A stretch of DNA of 64,000 nt from Sinisalibacter aestuarii (GCF_027923545.1 NZ_BROH01000001.1:819001-883000); one strand, 5' to 3'. Counted from the first letter of the stretch, positions 50,309 to 60,553 are shown. Numbers and translations are program-made. Notes: generated by a model not told the origin, from the sequence alone.

Positions 50309-51433
50309 ATGCGACGCATACTTCTTCCAATTCTTCTGATCGTGCTGGCCGCGCCCGCACTGGCGCAGGATGCGGCCGACTGGCGCTTTGGCGGCGATGC
50401 CTATCTCGCCGGGCGCAACGTGACCCTTGCGGGCGACGCGGTGCAGGATTTGTTCATCGCGGGCGACAAGGTGACCGCCCGCGCCGATATCGAGGGCACG
50501 GCCCATATGGCCGGGCGCTATGTGACGCTCGAAAGCCGCGTTGGCCAGAACTTCTACGGTGTCGGCATGGCGGTCGAGGTTGATGGCACCGTGGCTGGCA
50601 ACGTTACTGCAGCGGGCGACAGCGTGATCGTGAGCGAGCCGGTGTCGGGCAACCTGCGCGCCACCGGCTCCAGCGTTGACATCACCGCGCCGGTTGCCGG
50701 CAATGCCATTCTCGGCGGTGAACATGTCACGCTTGATGCAACTGTCGGCGGCGATCTCGCGCTGGCAGCGGCCAATGTCGACTGGGGCGATGGCGCCCGT
50801 GTTGCGGGCGAGGTGCATATCTATGCCGACGATCCGTCGTCCATCGAGGTGCCCAGCAGCGTGGCGGGCAGCGACCGGGTGATCCTGCACGAGATGGGCG
50901 AATGGGACGATGTGGACGGCATGCCATCGGTGGATCGCCCGGGCTTCTTCCAGCGCCTGACGGGCTGGCTGGGCGGTGTGCTCGTCGTCGGCGTGCTGGG
51001 CACGATCTTTGCCGCCGTGGCGCCGGGCTACCTCGCGGGCCTGCGGGAACGGGCGCTGTCGCGGCCGCTGCGCACCGGCGCGGTCGGCTTTGTCGGCCTC
51101 TCGGCGCTGGTCGGCTCGGTGGTGTTCCTGGCGATGACCGGGATCGGCATCGTGCTGGTGCCGGTGTCGATCATCGCGGCGGTGCTGCTTGGCATACTCG
51201 GCTATGTGATCGGCGCCTATGCGATCGGCGTCTGGGCGTTCGGCATGGCGGGGCGCGGTATGCCGGACAGCACCGGCGACCGGGCCATCGCGGCCTTTGC
51301 CGGCGCTGCCATCGGCGCGCTGATCGGGCTGATCCCGTGGCTCGGCTGGCTGGCCGTCATGGCGATCTTCCTCGTCGGCGCCGGGGCGCTCGTCGCCCGG
51401 ATCATGAAACTGGGCGTGGCTGACATGGCCTGA
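50309..51433 (+). CDS. Bactofilin-like polymer-forming membrane protein
   Basis: A 374-residue protein with a signal peptide (about 1-19), then a long parallel-beta-helix-like half (about 25-190) of short repeated units such as [18 protein letters not shown] and [16 protein letters not shown], as in bactofilin/polymer-forming families, and a C-terminal half with about four membrane helices (about 220-365). The topology puts the beta part in the periplasm. Proteins like this are common in Rhodobacteraceae; a scaffold role in the envelope is plausible but unproven. It is followed by a secreted hydrolase gene after 79 bp. Confidence 0.8.
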   Translation: MRRILLPILLIVLAAPALAQDAADWRFGGDAYLAGRNVTLAGDAVQDLFIAGDKVTARADIEGTAHMAGRYVTLESRVGQNFYGVGMAVEVDGTVAGNVTAAGDSVIVSEPVSGNLRATGSSVDITAPVAGNAILGGEHVTLDATVGGDLALAAANVDWGDGARVAGEVHIYADDPSSIEVPSSVAGSDRVILHEMGEWDDVDGMPSVDRPGFFQRLTGWLGGVLVVGVLGTIFAAVAPGYLAGLRERALSRPLRTGAVGFVGLSALVGSVVFLAMTGIGIVLVPVSIIAAVLLGILGYVIGAYAIGVWAFGMAGRGMPDSTGDRAIAAFAGAAIGALIGLIPWLGWLAVMAIFLVGAGALVARIMKLGVADMA

Positions 51434-51512
51434 CGCAACGGAGCAGCTGGGGGTGCCGGGCTCTGGCCCGGTGCCCCTCGCATCCCGTGTATTCCCACCG
51501 TATCTTATTCCC

Positions 51513-52310
51513 ATGACACGTTTCGCCGCGCTCCTGATGTGTACCCTCCTGACCCCTCTTGCCGTCTCGGCACAGGGCACGGGAGGCGACGACCCGGCTG
51601 CGCCGGGGCAGGATTGCGTGATCCTGCTCCATGGGCTTTCGCGGTCGCCCACCTCGATGCTGGTGCTGGAGGAGGCGCTCATCCAGCTCGGCTATCATGT
51701 GGTAAACGATGGCTACCCCTCCAACGAGGCGAGTGTTGAGGAACTGGTGCAGCTTGCGATTCCGCCGGCGGTGGAAAAATGCGGCGCGGAGCGCACCCAT
51801 TTCGTCACCCATTCGATGGGGGGCATTCTGGTCCGCGTCTGGCTGAAGGATTTCCGCCCGATCAATATGGGCCGGGTGGTGATGCTCGCGCCGCCCAACC
51901 ATGGCTCCGAACTGGTCGATGCCTTCCGCGATTACAAGCTTGGCGATTTCGAGCCGTTCGAATGGCTGAACGGCCCCGCCGGGCTGGAACTGGGCACGGA
52001 GCCGGGGTCGGTGCCGAACAATGCTGGCCTTCCCGCCTATGAGCTTGGCGTGATCGCCGGCAACCAGTCGATGAACCCGATCTTCTCGCGCCTCATCGAA
52101 GGCGAGGACGATGGCAAGGTCTCGGTCGAGAGCACCAAGATCGCGGGCATGGCCGACCACATCGTTCTGCCGGTGACGCATACCTTCACCATGGTGAGCC
52201 CGTTCGTGATTGCCGAAGTGGTCGAATTTCTCGAAACCGGCAGGTTCGATCATGAACTGACCTATGGCGACGTGCTCGACCGGGTGCGCGAGGAGGCGGG
52301 CTACGATTGA
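51513..52310 (+). CDS. Secreted alpha/beta hydrolase, lipase-like
   Basis: A 265-residue hydrolase with a signal peptide (about 1-20). [14 protein letters not shown] forms the oxyanion region, THSMGG contains the nucleophile serine, [10 protein letters not shown] is a lipase/PGAP1-like segment and LPVTHTFTM the catalytic histidine. It resembles the triacylglycerol lipase/PGAP1-like group. The start at 51513 gives the signal; the longer frame from 51453 is not used. Likely periplasmic or secreted; substrate unknown. Confidence 0.85.
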   Translation: MTRFAALLMCTLLTPLAVSAQGTGGDDPAAPGQDCVILLHGLSRSPTSMLVLEEALIQLGYHVVNDGYPSNEASVEELVQLAIPPAVEKCGAERTHFVTHSMGGILVRVWLKDFRPINMGRVVMLAPPNHGSELVDAFRDYKLGDFEPFEWLNGPAGLELGTEPGSVPNNAGLPAYELGVIAGNQSMNPIFSRLIEGEDDGKVSVESTKIAGMADHIVLPVTHTFTMVSPFVIAEVVEFLETGRFDHELTYGDVLDRVREEAGYD

Positions 52311-52601
52311 GATGCCCGTGCCGGCGCGGCTGGGGCCGTTGCGTATCGGAGGACATGCGCCGGAGCATTCACGGCCATCTGGAGATAGAATGGGCATGGG
52401 CAAGGGGGGCAGACTCCCCCGGTGGGCCTGGTCAACACCTCCAGAACTCTAGAGTCCTAGAATCCTGGCGCCAGGCTATGTAAAAATTCCTTTGCATTAA
52501 AATATCTTAAGTCTCTATCCGCGTTAAGATTTCCGCTATCTTCTAAAAGATCCTGACGGCGGGGGCCGGTGCGGCGGCCGACCGGCACCAAAGATGGCGG
52601 A
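52311..52601. other. Intergenic region with AT-rich patch and short palindromes
   Basis: No gene is seen in these 291 bp between convergent genes. There is a GGGGG..CCCCC hairpin near 52403-52420 similar to the REP-like element, then ACTCTAGAGT (52446-52455) and CCTGGCGCCAGG (52464-52475), perfect short palindromes, and an AT-rich stretch 52480-52555. A GCCGGT/ACCGGC stem (52565-52586) may end purK transcripts. Confidence 0.55.
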
Positions 52602-53684
52602 TCAGCCCTTTGCCGGGCCCGTGATCCGGTTGACATGCCCCATCTTGCGGCCCGGTTTCACATCGGCCTTGCCGTAGAGATGCAGCGCGTTGGCCGGATC
52701 GGCGGCCAGCGCGGGCAGGCGGGCCATATCTTCACCGATCAGGTTTTCCATCACCACGTCGCTGTGCCGGCTGCCATCCCCCAGCGGCCATCCCGCCACC
52801 GCGCGGATATGCTGCTCGAACTGGTCGATCACGCAGCCATTCTGCGTCCAGTGCCCCGAATTATGCACCCGGGGTGCGATCTCGTTGACGATCAGCCCGT
52901 CCTGTTTGACGAAGAATTCGATCCCCATCACGCCGACATAGTCGAGCGCCCCGAGGATCTTGCGCGCCGCCTCGATGGCCTGCCGGTGCTGCGGCGCCGA
53001 AAGTGCGGCGGGCACGGTGGTGGTGGCGAGAATGCCATCCTTGTGCACGTTCTGGCCCGGATCGAAGCAGACCACCTCACCATCCAGCCCGCGCGCGGCG
53101 ATCACGCTGACCTCGAAGGTGAAATCGACGAAGCCTTCAAGGATCGACGGCGCGCTGTTCATCGCATCGAGCGCGGCCCGTGCGTCGCCCGCCGCGCCGA
53201 TCCGGGCCTGCCCTTTGCCGTCATAGCCAAGGCGGCGGGTCTTCAGGATCGCGGGCGTGCCGGTGCTCTCCATCGCGGCGGCGAGATCGCTCGCGCCGTT
53301 GACCTCGGCAAAGGGCGCGACCTGCAGGCCAAGCCCTTCAAGAAAGGTCTTTTCCACCAGCCGGTCCTGGCTGAAATGCAGCGCTTCGCGGTTGGGCCGC
53401 ACCGGGCGCAGGCTTTCGAGCAGGTCGAGCGCGGCGGTGGGGATGTTCTCGAATTCGTAGGTGATGACATCGACGCTGGTGGCAAAGGCGCGCAGCGCGT
53501 CTTCATCGTCATAGTCCGCCGTGGTCACCCGGTCGGCCACCTGGCCCGCCGGGGGATGTGCGCCCGGCTCGAAAATATGGGTTTTCAGCCCCAGCCGCGA
53601 GGCCGCCACCGAGAGCATCCGGCCGAGCTGGCCGCCGCCGAGAATGCCGATGGTGGCGCCGGGCGCGAGGGGGGCGCTACTCAT
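52602..53684 (-). CDS. purK: 5-(carboxyamino)imidazole ribonucleotide synthase
   Basis: A 360-residue ATP-grasp enzyme that carboxylates AIR with bicarbonate in purine synthesis. It begins with the nucleotide-binding [26 protein letters not shown] is the ATP loop, and [14 protein letters not shown] the conserved metal/substrate segment. It overlaps purE by eight bases, downstream, forming purEK. Confidence 0.96.
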   Translation of the reverse strand: MSSAPLAPGATIGILGGGQLGRMLSVAASRLGLKTHIFEPGAHPPAGQVADRVTTADYDDEDALRAFATSVDVITYEFENIPTAALDLLESLRPVRPNREALHFSQDRLVEKTFLEGLGLQVAPFAEVNGASDLAAAMESTGTPAILKTRRLGYDGKGQARIGAAGDARAALDAMNSAPSILEGFVDFTFEVSVIAARGLDGEVVCFDPGQNVHKDGILATTTVPAALSAPQHRQAIEAARKILGALDYVGVMGIEFFVKQDGLIVNEIAPRVHNSGHWTQNGCVIDQFEQHIRAVAGWPLGDGSRHSDVVMENLIGEDMARLPALAADPANALHLYGKADVKPGRKMGHVNRITGPAKG

Positions 53685-54165
53685 CTTGCGGCGCGTCCGG
53701 GATCGAGGCGGAGAGAGCGGCGCGCCAGGCGTCGAGCCGTTCGGCCAGATCCGGGTCCGACAGCGCGAGAATGCCCGCTGCCATCAGCCCGGCATTGGCG
53801 GCGCCCGCAGCCCCGATCGCCATCGTGGCGACGGGGTAGCCCTTGGGCATCTGGACGATGGAATAGAGGCTGTCGACGCCCGAGAGCGCCTTGGTCTGCA
53901 CCGGCACGCCGATCACCGGCACCCGGGTTTTCGAGGCCATCATGCCGGGCAGATGCGCGGCTCCGCCGGCACCCGCGATGATCACCTGCAGCCCGCGCCC
54001 GGCGGCAGCCTTGCCATAATCCCACAGCCGGTCCGGCGTGCGATGCGCCGAGACGATCTTCGCCTCATAGGCCACGCCAAGCTCGTCGAGAATATTCGCC
54101 GCTTCCTTCATGGTCGGCCAGTCCGACTGGCTGCCCATGATGATGCCCACTTTCACGTCTGCCAT
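53677..54165 (-). CDS. purE: 5-(carboxyamino)imidazole ribonucleotide mutase
   Basis: A 162-residue PurE (class I mutase), moving the carboxyl group from N5-CAIR to C4. The active-site loop is [10 protein letters not shown] with the family histidine in SAHRTPDRL and [12 protein letters not shown] start at 54165 gives [12 protein letters not shown]; the longer frame to 54219 has no support. Translation is coupled to purK. Confidence 0.96.
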   Translation of the reverse strand: MADVKVGIIMGSQSDWPTMKEAANILDELGVAYEAKIVSAHRTPDRLWDYGKAAAGRGLQVIIAGAGGAAHLPGMMASKTRVPVIGVPVQTKALSGVDSLYSIVQMPKGYPVATMAIGAAGAANAGLMAAGILALSDPDLAERLDAWRAALSASIPDAPQDE

Positions 54166-54211
54166 AACCGCCTCATCTGCAGGAATGGGCCTTCTACGCG
54201 CAAACCGGCGC

Positions 54212-54430
54212 TCAGGCAATGATATCGGGGGTGAGCGTGTCTTCGATCCGCGCGATCTTGTCCTTGAGCTGAAGTTTCTGTTTTTTCAGCCGGGTGATCG
54301 TAAGCTGGTCGGACACGGCGCGCTCTTCCAGCGCCTGGATCGCGGCGTCGAGGTCGCGGTGTTCCTGGCGCAGCACTTCAAGCTCCACCCGAAGCACATC
54401 TTCCTGATCCATTTCACGCGCTTTGGCCAT
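54212..54430 (-). CDS. YdcH-family (DUF465) small protein
   Basis: A 72-residue helical protein with the YdcH/DUF465 pattern: [21 protein letters not shown], here in two helices, then [19 protein letters not shown]. The family is widespread in proteobacteria and of unknown function, predicted to form an alpha hairpin. It lies 46 bp upstream of purE on the same strand. Confidence 0.9.
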   Translation of the reverse strand: MAKAREMDQEDVLRVELEVLRQEHRDLDAAIQALEERAVSDQLTITRLKKQKLQLKDKIARIEDTLTPDIIA

Positions 54431-54506
54431 TTGATCCGAGTCGGTTTTTTCTGTCTGCGGAAGAACTTACGCCTTCTGCGCCGGATTCCAAAGGGAATTG
54501 CGGCCT

Positions 54507-54535
54507 CTTGCGGGGCGCGGTCGCGCTCCCCATAT
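54507..54535 (+). promoter_or_regulatory. Putative RpoH (heat-shock) promoter of hsp20
   Basis: CTTGCGG (54507-54513), 14 bp, CCCCATAT (54528-54535) match the sigma-32 consensus CTTGAAA-N11-16-CCCCATNT except in the last three bases of the -35 box. It lies 66 bp before the hsp20 start, a fitting distance. Confidence 0.6.
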
Positions 54536-54600
54536 TTCTGTCAGCCGGGTCGCCGAGACCGGGACCGGGCAGACAGGTCGCTTGTGCAAAGGACGTGTAG

Positions 54601-55014
54601 ATGAGCAAACTGACGCTGGGCACCCACCCGTTTCTTCTGGGCTTCGACCAGATCGAGCGGATGCTGGAACAGGCCGAGAAATCGGGCGCCGACGGGTACC
54701 CGCCCTTCAACATCGAACAGGTAAGCGAACGCGCCTACCGGATCACCCTCGCGGTGGCCGGGTTCTCTGACGACGATCTGTCGATCACCGTGGAAGACCG
54801 CAAACTGGTGGTGCGGGGCCGGTCCCCGAAGAAGGACGAAGCCAGGGTGTTCCTGCATCGTGGCATCGCCGCCCGCCAGTTCATGAAAAGCTTCGTGCTG
54901 GCCGATGGCGTGGATGTGTCCGGGGCCACCACCGAAAACGGGCTTCTGCATATTGATCTGGAGCGGGCCGAGCCGGAAAAGCTCGTGCAGACGATCCAGA
55001 TCCGCAAGGGGTGA
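54601..55014 (+). CDS. Hsp20/alpha-crystallin family protein
   Basis: A 137-residue small heat-shock protein. The alpha-crystallin domain is PPFNIEQVSERAYRITLAVAGFSDDDLSITVE up to about residue 65, then LVVRGR and FLHRGIAARQFMKSFVLADGVDV, a form shared by rhizobial HspH-type proteins that hold unfolding proteins. AGGA precedes the ATG. A sigma-32-like promoter lies upstream, and DUF1150 follows, a pairing seen widely in alphaproteobacteria. Confidence 0.94.
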   Translation: MSKLTLGTHPFLLGFDQIERMLEQAEKSGADGYPPFNIEQVSERAYRITLAVAGFSDDDLSITVEDRKLVVRGRSPKKDEARVFLHRGIAARQFMKSFVLADGVDVSGATTENGLLHIDLERAEPEKLVQTIQIRKG

Positions 55015-55056
55015 GCCAATCGCCCCGGCGCGTTCCAAGTGAGGAAGGAGAGCGTT

Positions 55057-55284
55057 ATGGATGTGAAGTTTAATGGTCTGCCCGACAGCGACGACCGGAT
55101 CGTCTATATCCGTGAGGTCGATGTGGCCGATCTGCCGGAAGAGGTGCGCCGTGAGGTTGGCGGGCTGAAGAAGCTCTATGCCGTGCATTCCGCCGAAGGC
55201 GAGCGGCTGGCGCTGGTGCGCGACCGGCACATGGCCTTCGTGCTCGCCCGGCAGAACGATCTCGCCCCGGTTGCGGTGCATTAG
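55057..55284 (+). CDS. DUF1150 family protein
   Basis: A 75-residue protein of the DUF1150 family, nearly always encoded beside hsp20 in this clade. It has the conserved VYIREVDVADLPEEVR segment and the LYAVHSAEGERLALVRDR centre. GGAGAG precedes the ATG. Function unknown; likely induced with the hsp20 gene on heat shock. Confidence 0.9.
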   Translation: MDVKFNGLPDSDDRIVYIREVDVADLPEEVRREVGGLKKLYAVHSAEGERLALVRDRHMAFVLARQNDLAPVAVH

Positions 55285-55310
55285 ATCTCCGGCCAGATCC
55301 CGAATTTCCG

Positions 55311-55450
55311 ATGAATAAGCGCGGCGGCGGCAGCAGCGTCACGCGGTCGGCCCCTTGTGCGAGCAGCGCCTCCACCACCTGAGGCACCTGCCCGAAACGT
55401 GGCGGGATCGTGGTAAGCGAGATGACGAGCAAGGTGGCCGCCGGCGGATC
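55311..55450 (-). pseudogene. Remnant of a glycosyltransferase-like gene
   Basis: The minus strand encodes TLLVISLTTIPPRFGQVP followed by VVEALLAQGADRVTLLPPPR. The string ISLTTIPPRF and the later LLAQ..V.L resemble the N-terminus of a family of small glycosyltransferase-like proteins. Beyond about 45 residues the similarity stops and no start codon or C-terminal continuation exists, so it is probably a decayed fragment. It lies next to the sulfate-activating gene, whose N-terminal domain resembles exopolysaccharide regulators. Confidence 0.4.
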
Positions 55451-55466
55451 GGAGCACGCGCCGGCC

Positions 55467-55499
55467 CCTTCATCCTTGCAAAAATACTCAAATCTCCCG
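55467..55499 (-). repeat. REP-like intergenic motif
   Basis: Read on the minus strand, GGGAGATTTGAGTATTTTTG followed by CAAGGATGAAG resembles a short element that I recall repeated between genes in many Rhodobacteraceae. A related tail is between dgcN and dgcA at 6524-6550. Confidence 0.4.
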
Positions 55500-55530
55500 C
55501 ATGCGCCAATCGGGCGCCGGGCCGGGCAGG

Positions 55531-55565
55531 GTGAAACGAAAAGGCCGGGGATCATCCCCGGCCTT
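55531..55565 (-). terminator. Terminator of the sulfate adenylyltransferase gene
   Basis: AAGGCCGGGG (55541-55550) and CCCCGGCCTT (55556-55565) form a perfect ten-pair stem with a five-base loop. On the minus strand TTCGTTTC follows. It lies 27 bp past the stop at 55592. Confidence 0.9.
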
Positions 55566-55591
55566 GTCGTTTTCGGCACTCGCAGAACATG

Positions 55592-57661
55592 TTACCCGGC
55601 GATCAGCCCCATGGATTCCAGTTTCAGGATCACCTGATGGGCGGCGTTGTCTACGTCCACCCCCTCGGTCTGAACCCGCAGCTCGGGGTTTTCCGGCGTC
55701 TCGTAGGGGTCGGAGATACCGGTGAATTCCTTGATCTTGCCTTCACGGGCCAGCTTGTAGAGGCCCTTGCGGTCGCGCCGCTCGCATTCCTCGATCGAGG
55801 TCGCCACGTGCACTTCGACGAAGGCGCCGTATTGCTCGATATCCTCGCGCACCGCGCGGCGCGTGGCCGTATAGGGCGCGATCGGGGCGCAGAGGGCGAT
55901 GCCGCCGTTCTTGGTGATCTCGCTGGCCACATAACCGATCCGGCGGATGTTCAGATCGCGGTGCTCTTTCGAGAAGCCCAGCTCGGACGACAGGTTCTTG
56001 CGCACGATATCGCCGTCGAGCAGCGTCACAGGGCGGCCGCCCATTTCCATCAGCTTGACCTGCAGCGCGTTGGCGATGGTCGATTTGCCCGAACCGGAGA
56101 AGCCGGTGAAGAACACGGTAAAGCCCTGTTTGGCGCGCGGCGGCCGCGTGCGGCGCAGCTCCTGCACCACTTCGGGGAAGGAGAACCATTCGGGGATTTC
56201 CAGCCCCTCCGCCAGACGGCGGCGCAGCTCGGTGCCCGAGATGTTGAGCACGGTCACGCCCTCTTCGATCTCGTCGGCGGGCTCGTATTGGGCACGCTCC
56301 TGCACATAGACCATGTGCTTGAAGTCGACCATTTCGACGCCGATTTCGCTCTCGTATTCGCGGAACAGATCCTGCGCCTCATAGGGGCCATAGAAGTCTT
56401 CGCCCGCCGAGTTCTTGCCGGGGCCGGCATGATCGCGCCCGACGATGAAATGCGTCACGCCGTGATTCTTGCGGATCAGCCCGTGCCAGACTGCTTCGCG
56501 CGGGCCGCCCATGCGCATCGCCAGCGGCAGCAGGCTCATCGTGGTGGTCGATTGCGGGTATTTGTCGAGCACCGCCTCATAGCAGCGCACGCGGGTGAAG
56601 TGATCCACGTCGCCCGGCTTGGTCATCCCGACCACCGGGTGGATCAGCAGGTTGGCCTGCGCCTCCTTGGCGGCGCGGAAGGTCAGCTCCTGGTGGGCGC
56701 GGTGCAGCGGGTTGCGGGTCTGAAAGGCGACAATCCGGCGCCAGCCGAGCTTGCGGAAATAGGCGCGCAGCTCGTTCGGCGTGTCGCGCCGGGCGCGGAA
56801 ATCGTAATGGGTGGGCGGCTGGATGCCCACGATCGGCCCGCCGAGATAGACCGGGCCGGCGGTGTTGTGCAGGTAGTTCACCGCCGGATGGGCGATGTCA
56901 TCGGCGCCAAACACCTTCTCGGCCTCGCGCGCCTTGTTCGGCACCCAGTTGTCGGTGACGGTCATGGTGGCGAGGATCACGCCTTCCTGGTCGCGCAGGG
57001 CGATATCCTGCCCCTCTTCGAGCTTGGCGGCGAAGTCTTCCGACACGTCGAGCGTGATCGGCATCGGCCAGAGGCTGCCATCGGCGAGGCGCATGTTTTC
57101 GACGACGCCGTCATAATCCTCTTCGGTCAGGAACCCTTTGAGCGGGTTGAACCCGCCGTTCATCAGCAGTTCGAGATCGTTGATCTGGCGCGGGGTCAGA
57201 TCCCAGCTCACGAGGTCGGCGGCTTCGACCTTCAGCTTCTGGGCGCTCTCGTAGGAGACGTAGAGTTCGGGAATGGGGGTGAGGTTACTCTGCACGATCT
57301 TGGTCCTATGCTTGAGGGGAACGAGTCCACTGGTGGTGCCGGTCAGTTCGGCGTGCAATGCGTCATATTCGGCGAATTTGCGGGCGAGGAACCGGTCGGT
57401 GAGGCGCACTTTTTCCGCCGCGCCGCGCGAGGTCAGCGCATAGGCGAAGCGGCTCCGCCGGTCGGGCCCGGCCCGGTCGCTGATCCTGACGAGTCCGGCA
57501 TCGGTCACCGCCCGAAGCTGGGCGTTGAGGCGACCGAGCGAAATGCCGAGCGCCTGCGCCGTCGCGCGCTGCGATGCGTCCGGCGCCTGTTCGAGCTGGC
57601 GCAGGAGGCGGAAGAGCAGGTCTTCCTCGGAGGGGTTTGGTGTGGTGGCGGTTGCGGGCAT
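55592..57661 (-). CDS. MarR-like winged-helix domain fused to sulfate adenylyltransferase/APS kinase
   Basis: A 689-codon open frame. Residues 12-108 form a winged helix typical of EPS-associated MarR-type regulators (TIGR04176-like): SQRATAQALGISLGRLNAQLR, RFAYALTSRGAAEKVRLT and FLARKFAEYDALHAEL. After about 14 linker residues, residues 127-490 are ATP sulfurylase (QTRNPLHRAHQ, GRDHAGPG) and 505-689 APS kinase (P-loop GFSGSGKST), together making PAPS from sulfate and ATP. The classical enzyme could start at the in-frame GTG at 57295 (codon 123), which has AGGA eight bases upstream and would give 567 residues, the usual family length. The ATG at 57661 has no clear Shine-Dalgarno sequence and lies 15 bp after a perfect dyad. 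A self-regulating fusion or two products are both possible. Confidence 0.9.
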   Translation of the reverse strand: MPATATTPNPSEEDLLFRLLRQLEQAPDASQRATAQALGISLGRLNAQLRAVTDAGLVRISDRAGPDRRSRFAYALTSRGAAEKVRLTDRFLARKFAEYDALHAELTGTTSGLVPLKHRTKIVQSNLTPIPELYVSYESAQKLKVEAADLVSWDLTPRQINDLELLMNGGFNPLKGFLTEEDYDGVVENMRLADGSLWPMPITLDVSEDFAAKLEEGQDIALRDQEGVILATMTVTDNWVPNKAREAEKVFGADDIAHPAVNYLHNTAGPVYLGGPIVGIQPPTHYDFRARRDTPNELRAYFRKLGWRRIVAFQTRNPLHRAHQELTFRAAKEAQANLLIHPVVGMTKPGDVDHFTRVRCYEAVLDKYPQSTTTMSLLPLAMRMGGPREAVWHGLIRKNHGVTHFIVGRDHAGPGKNSAGEDFYGPYEAQDLFREYESEIGVEMVDFKHMVYVQERAQYEPADEIEEGVTVLNISGTELRRRLAEGLEIPEWFSFPEVVQELRRTRPPRAKQGFTVFFTGFSGSGKSTIANALQVKLMEMGGRPVTLLDGDIVRKNLSSELGFSKEHRDLNIRRIGYVASEITKNGGIALCAPIAPYTATRRAVREDIEQYGAFVEVHVATSIEECERRDRKGLYKLAREGKIKEFTGISDPYETPENPELRVQTEGVDVDNAAHQVILKLESMGLIAG

Positions 57662-57676
57662 CGGTGGGTCAAAGTG

Positions 57677-57692
57677 TGTTCACGGGTGAACA
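57677..57692 (-). promoter_or_regulatory. Perfect 7-2-7 inverted repeat upstream of the MarR-SAT gene
   Basis: TGTTCAC-GG-GTGAACA lies 15 bp upstream of the ATG at 57661. If the message is leaderless or nearly so, the dyad covers the promoter, as expected for an operator of the winged-helix domain. The best candidate in the region for autoregulation. Confidence 0.75.
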
Positions 57693-58082
57693 TATCTCAG
57701 AAACGGAAGGACTTTGGAAGGAGGAAATCCGGAGAAATGCGTCCTGTTTCAAATTGTGACTCTCGTGCAACGCGGCAGGTGGAGCGGGCCGTCAAGCGGG
57801 ATACGGCGCATATGTGCTCCGAGCCCCGACCACACGGGAAAGCAACGTGCTCGGGCGCCGAATTGAAGTGGATTTGCGCAAGGTCAATGCCGGCGGCGCC
57901 CGATGTGGTAGATACTTTATTTCTGAGCGGTTCAAGCACCAGAGCGCGCCGCGCTTGCGGTGCCGGAAGCCGGTGCAGGCGATGGATCGACTCGACCGGC
58001 CTTGTTTGCCGTGCGCCGCAGCAAACTGGGTTCGTTTTTGTGCGTTCCGTCATAGAGAAGGCCAGTGGACGAATTTGTTCAT
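57693..58082. other. Intergenic region without a convincing gene
   Basis: Between the MarR-SAT dyad and the HEAT gene there is no recognised product. A frame at 57737-58102 has a purine-rich GGAAGGAGG upstream but encodes a Cys/Arg-rich sequence without any fold signs and overlaps the next gene. Composition is more mixed than in neighbouring genes, perhaps a decayed or acquired segment. Confidence 0.55.
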
Positions 58083-58736
58083 ATGAACAGCGGAAGAGAT
58101 AAACCCGACCTGATTGCCGCTCTGCGATCCAGCGAGGGATCTGTGCGCCTGAAGGCTGCGCTCATCGCTGGTGTCCATCCGGATTTGGATCTTCTTGACG
58201 AACTGCTGGATCGTTGCGCCGTTGAGCCTGACTTTCATGTCAGGGAGCAGCTCACTTGGAGTTTGCTCCGGTATCCGAAGGATATCGTTGTCCCGAGACT
58301 ATGTGCCGAAGTCTCATCCGCCAACGCGCAGGCCAGGTCGCAAGCCTTGCACACGCTGTCCAAAATCAAGGACAAGAACGCCTGGCCGGTGATCACCGCA
58401 CCTTTGCTGCGCGATCCCAACGATGAGGTCGCTAAAGCTGCGTGGCGTGCTGCGGTATCCATGGTCCCGCCGGGAAAAGAAAAGTCACTGGCGGAGGATT
58501 TGGGTTCACAGCTCGGCCGCGGCGGTCGAGATGTGCAGCTGAGCTTGAGCCGTGCCCTGATCGCGCTGGGCGAGGATGCGGCAGGCCCGATCCTTCGCAA
58601 GGCCGTGTCGAGCGATGACCACGACGTGCAACTACATGCGCGGGCCACTGAAAAGATACTCTACGATCGCAATGTCGATTTTCAGTATGCGATTGATCAG
58701 GTCAAAGTCGTGCTCGCGCCTCGCACCAGGGACTGA
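58083..58736 (+). CDS. HEAT-repeat protein
   Basis: A 217-residue helical-repeat protein. It has repeated units such as SVRLKAALIAGVHPDLDLL, LLDRCAVEPDFHVREQLTWSL, SSANAQARSQALHTLSKI and LLRDPNDEVAKAAWRAAV, typical of a HEAT family that I know mainly from actinobacteria, where relatives occur next to or fused with MerR-type regulators. GC and codon use look lower and more even than in neighbours, hinting at transfer. The start may also be GTG at 58065, which has AGAAG just upstream. A scaffold or binding role is likely; no partner is seen. Confidence 0.82.
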   Translation: MNSGRDKPDLIAALRSSEGSVRLKAALIAGVHPDLDLLDELLDRCAVEPDFHVREQLTWSLLRYPKDIVVPRLCAEVSSANAQARSQALHTLSKIKDKNAWPVITAPLLRDPNDEVAKAAWRAAVSMVPPGKEKSLAEDLGSQLGRGGRDVQLSLSRALIALGEDAAGPILRKAVSSDDHDVQLHARATEKILYDRNVDFQYAIDQVKVVLAPRTRD

Positions 58737-58838
58737 TCTGCGGTCACACCAAACGTTCGCGTTGGAATGGTCCTTGTCGCCTCAATCCGGGCTGCGAGCG
58801 CCCGGTTCGAACGCGGCCATGCTGGCCTTGCCAGGGAT

Positions 58839-58873
58839 AAACGCCGCCCGGGATTTCTTGCCGAGCGGCGTTT
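58839..58873. terminator. Probable terminator between HEAT gene and trxB
   Basis: AAACGCCGC (58839-58847) pairs with GCGGCGTTT (58865-58873) across 17 loop bases with some internal pairing. The genes converge here; the T-run is short on both sides. Confidence 0.55.
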
Positions 58874-58892
58874 GTCCTATCCCGCGTGTGGC

Positions 58893-60532
<1,640 letters not shown>

Positions 60533-60553
60533 GGCCGCTCTCACGAAGCACAA

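Noticed and set aside
52439..52475. Short palindromes CTCTAGAG and CCTGGCGCCAGG as a recombination site
   Set aside because: Short palindromes of this size are expected by chance, and no integrase or repeat partner exists in the window.
57737..58102. Plus-strand frame with a strong GGAAGGAGG upstream
   Set aside because: The product is Cys/Arg-rich without any fold signs, overlaps the HEAT gene start, and the purine run may be chance; no family is recognised.
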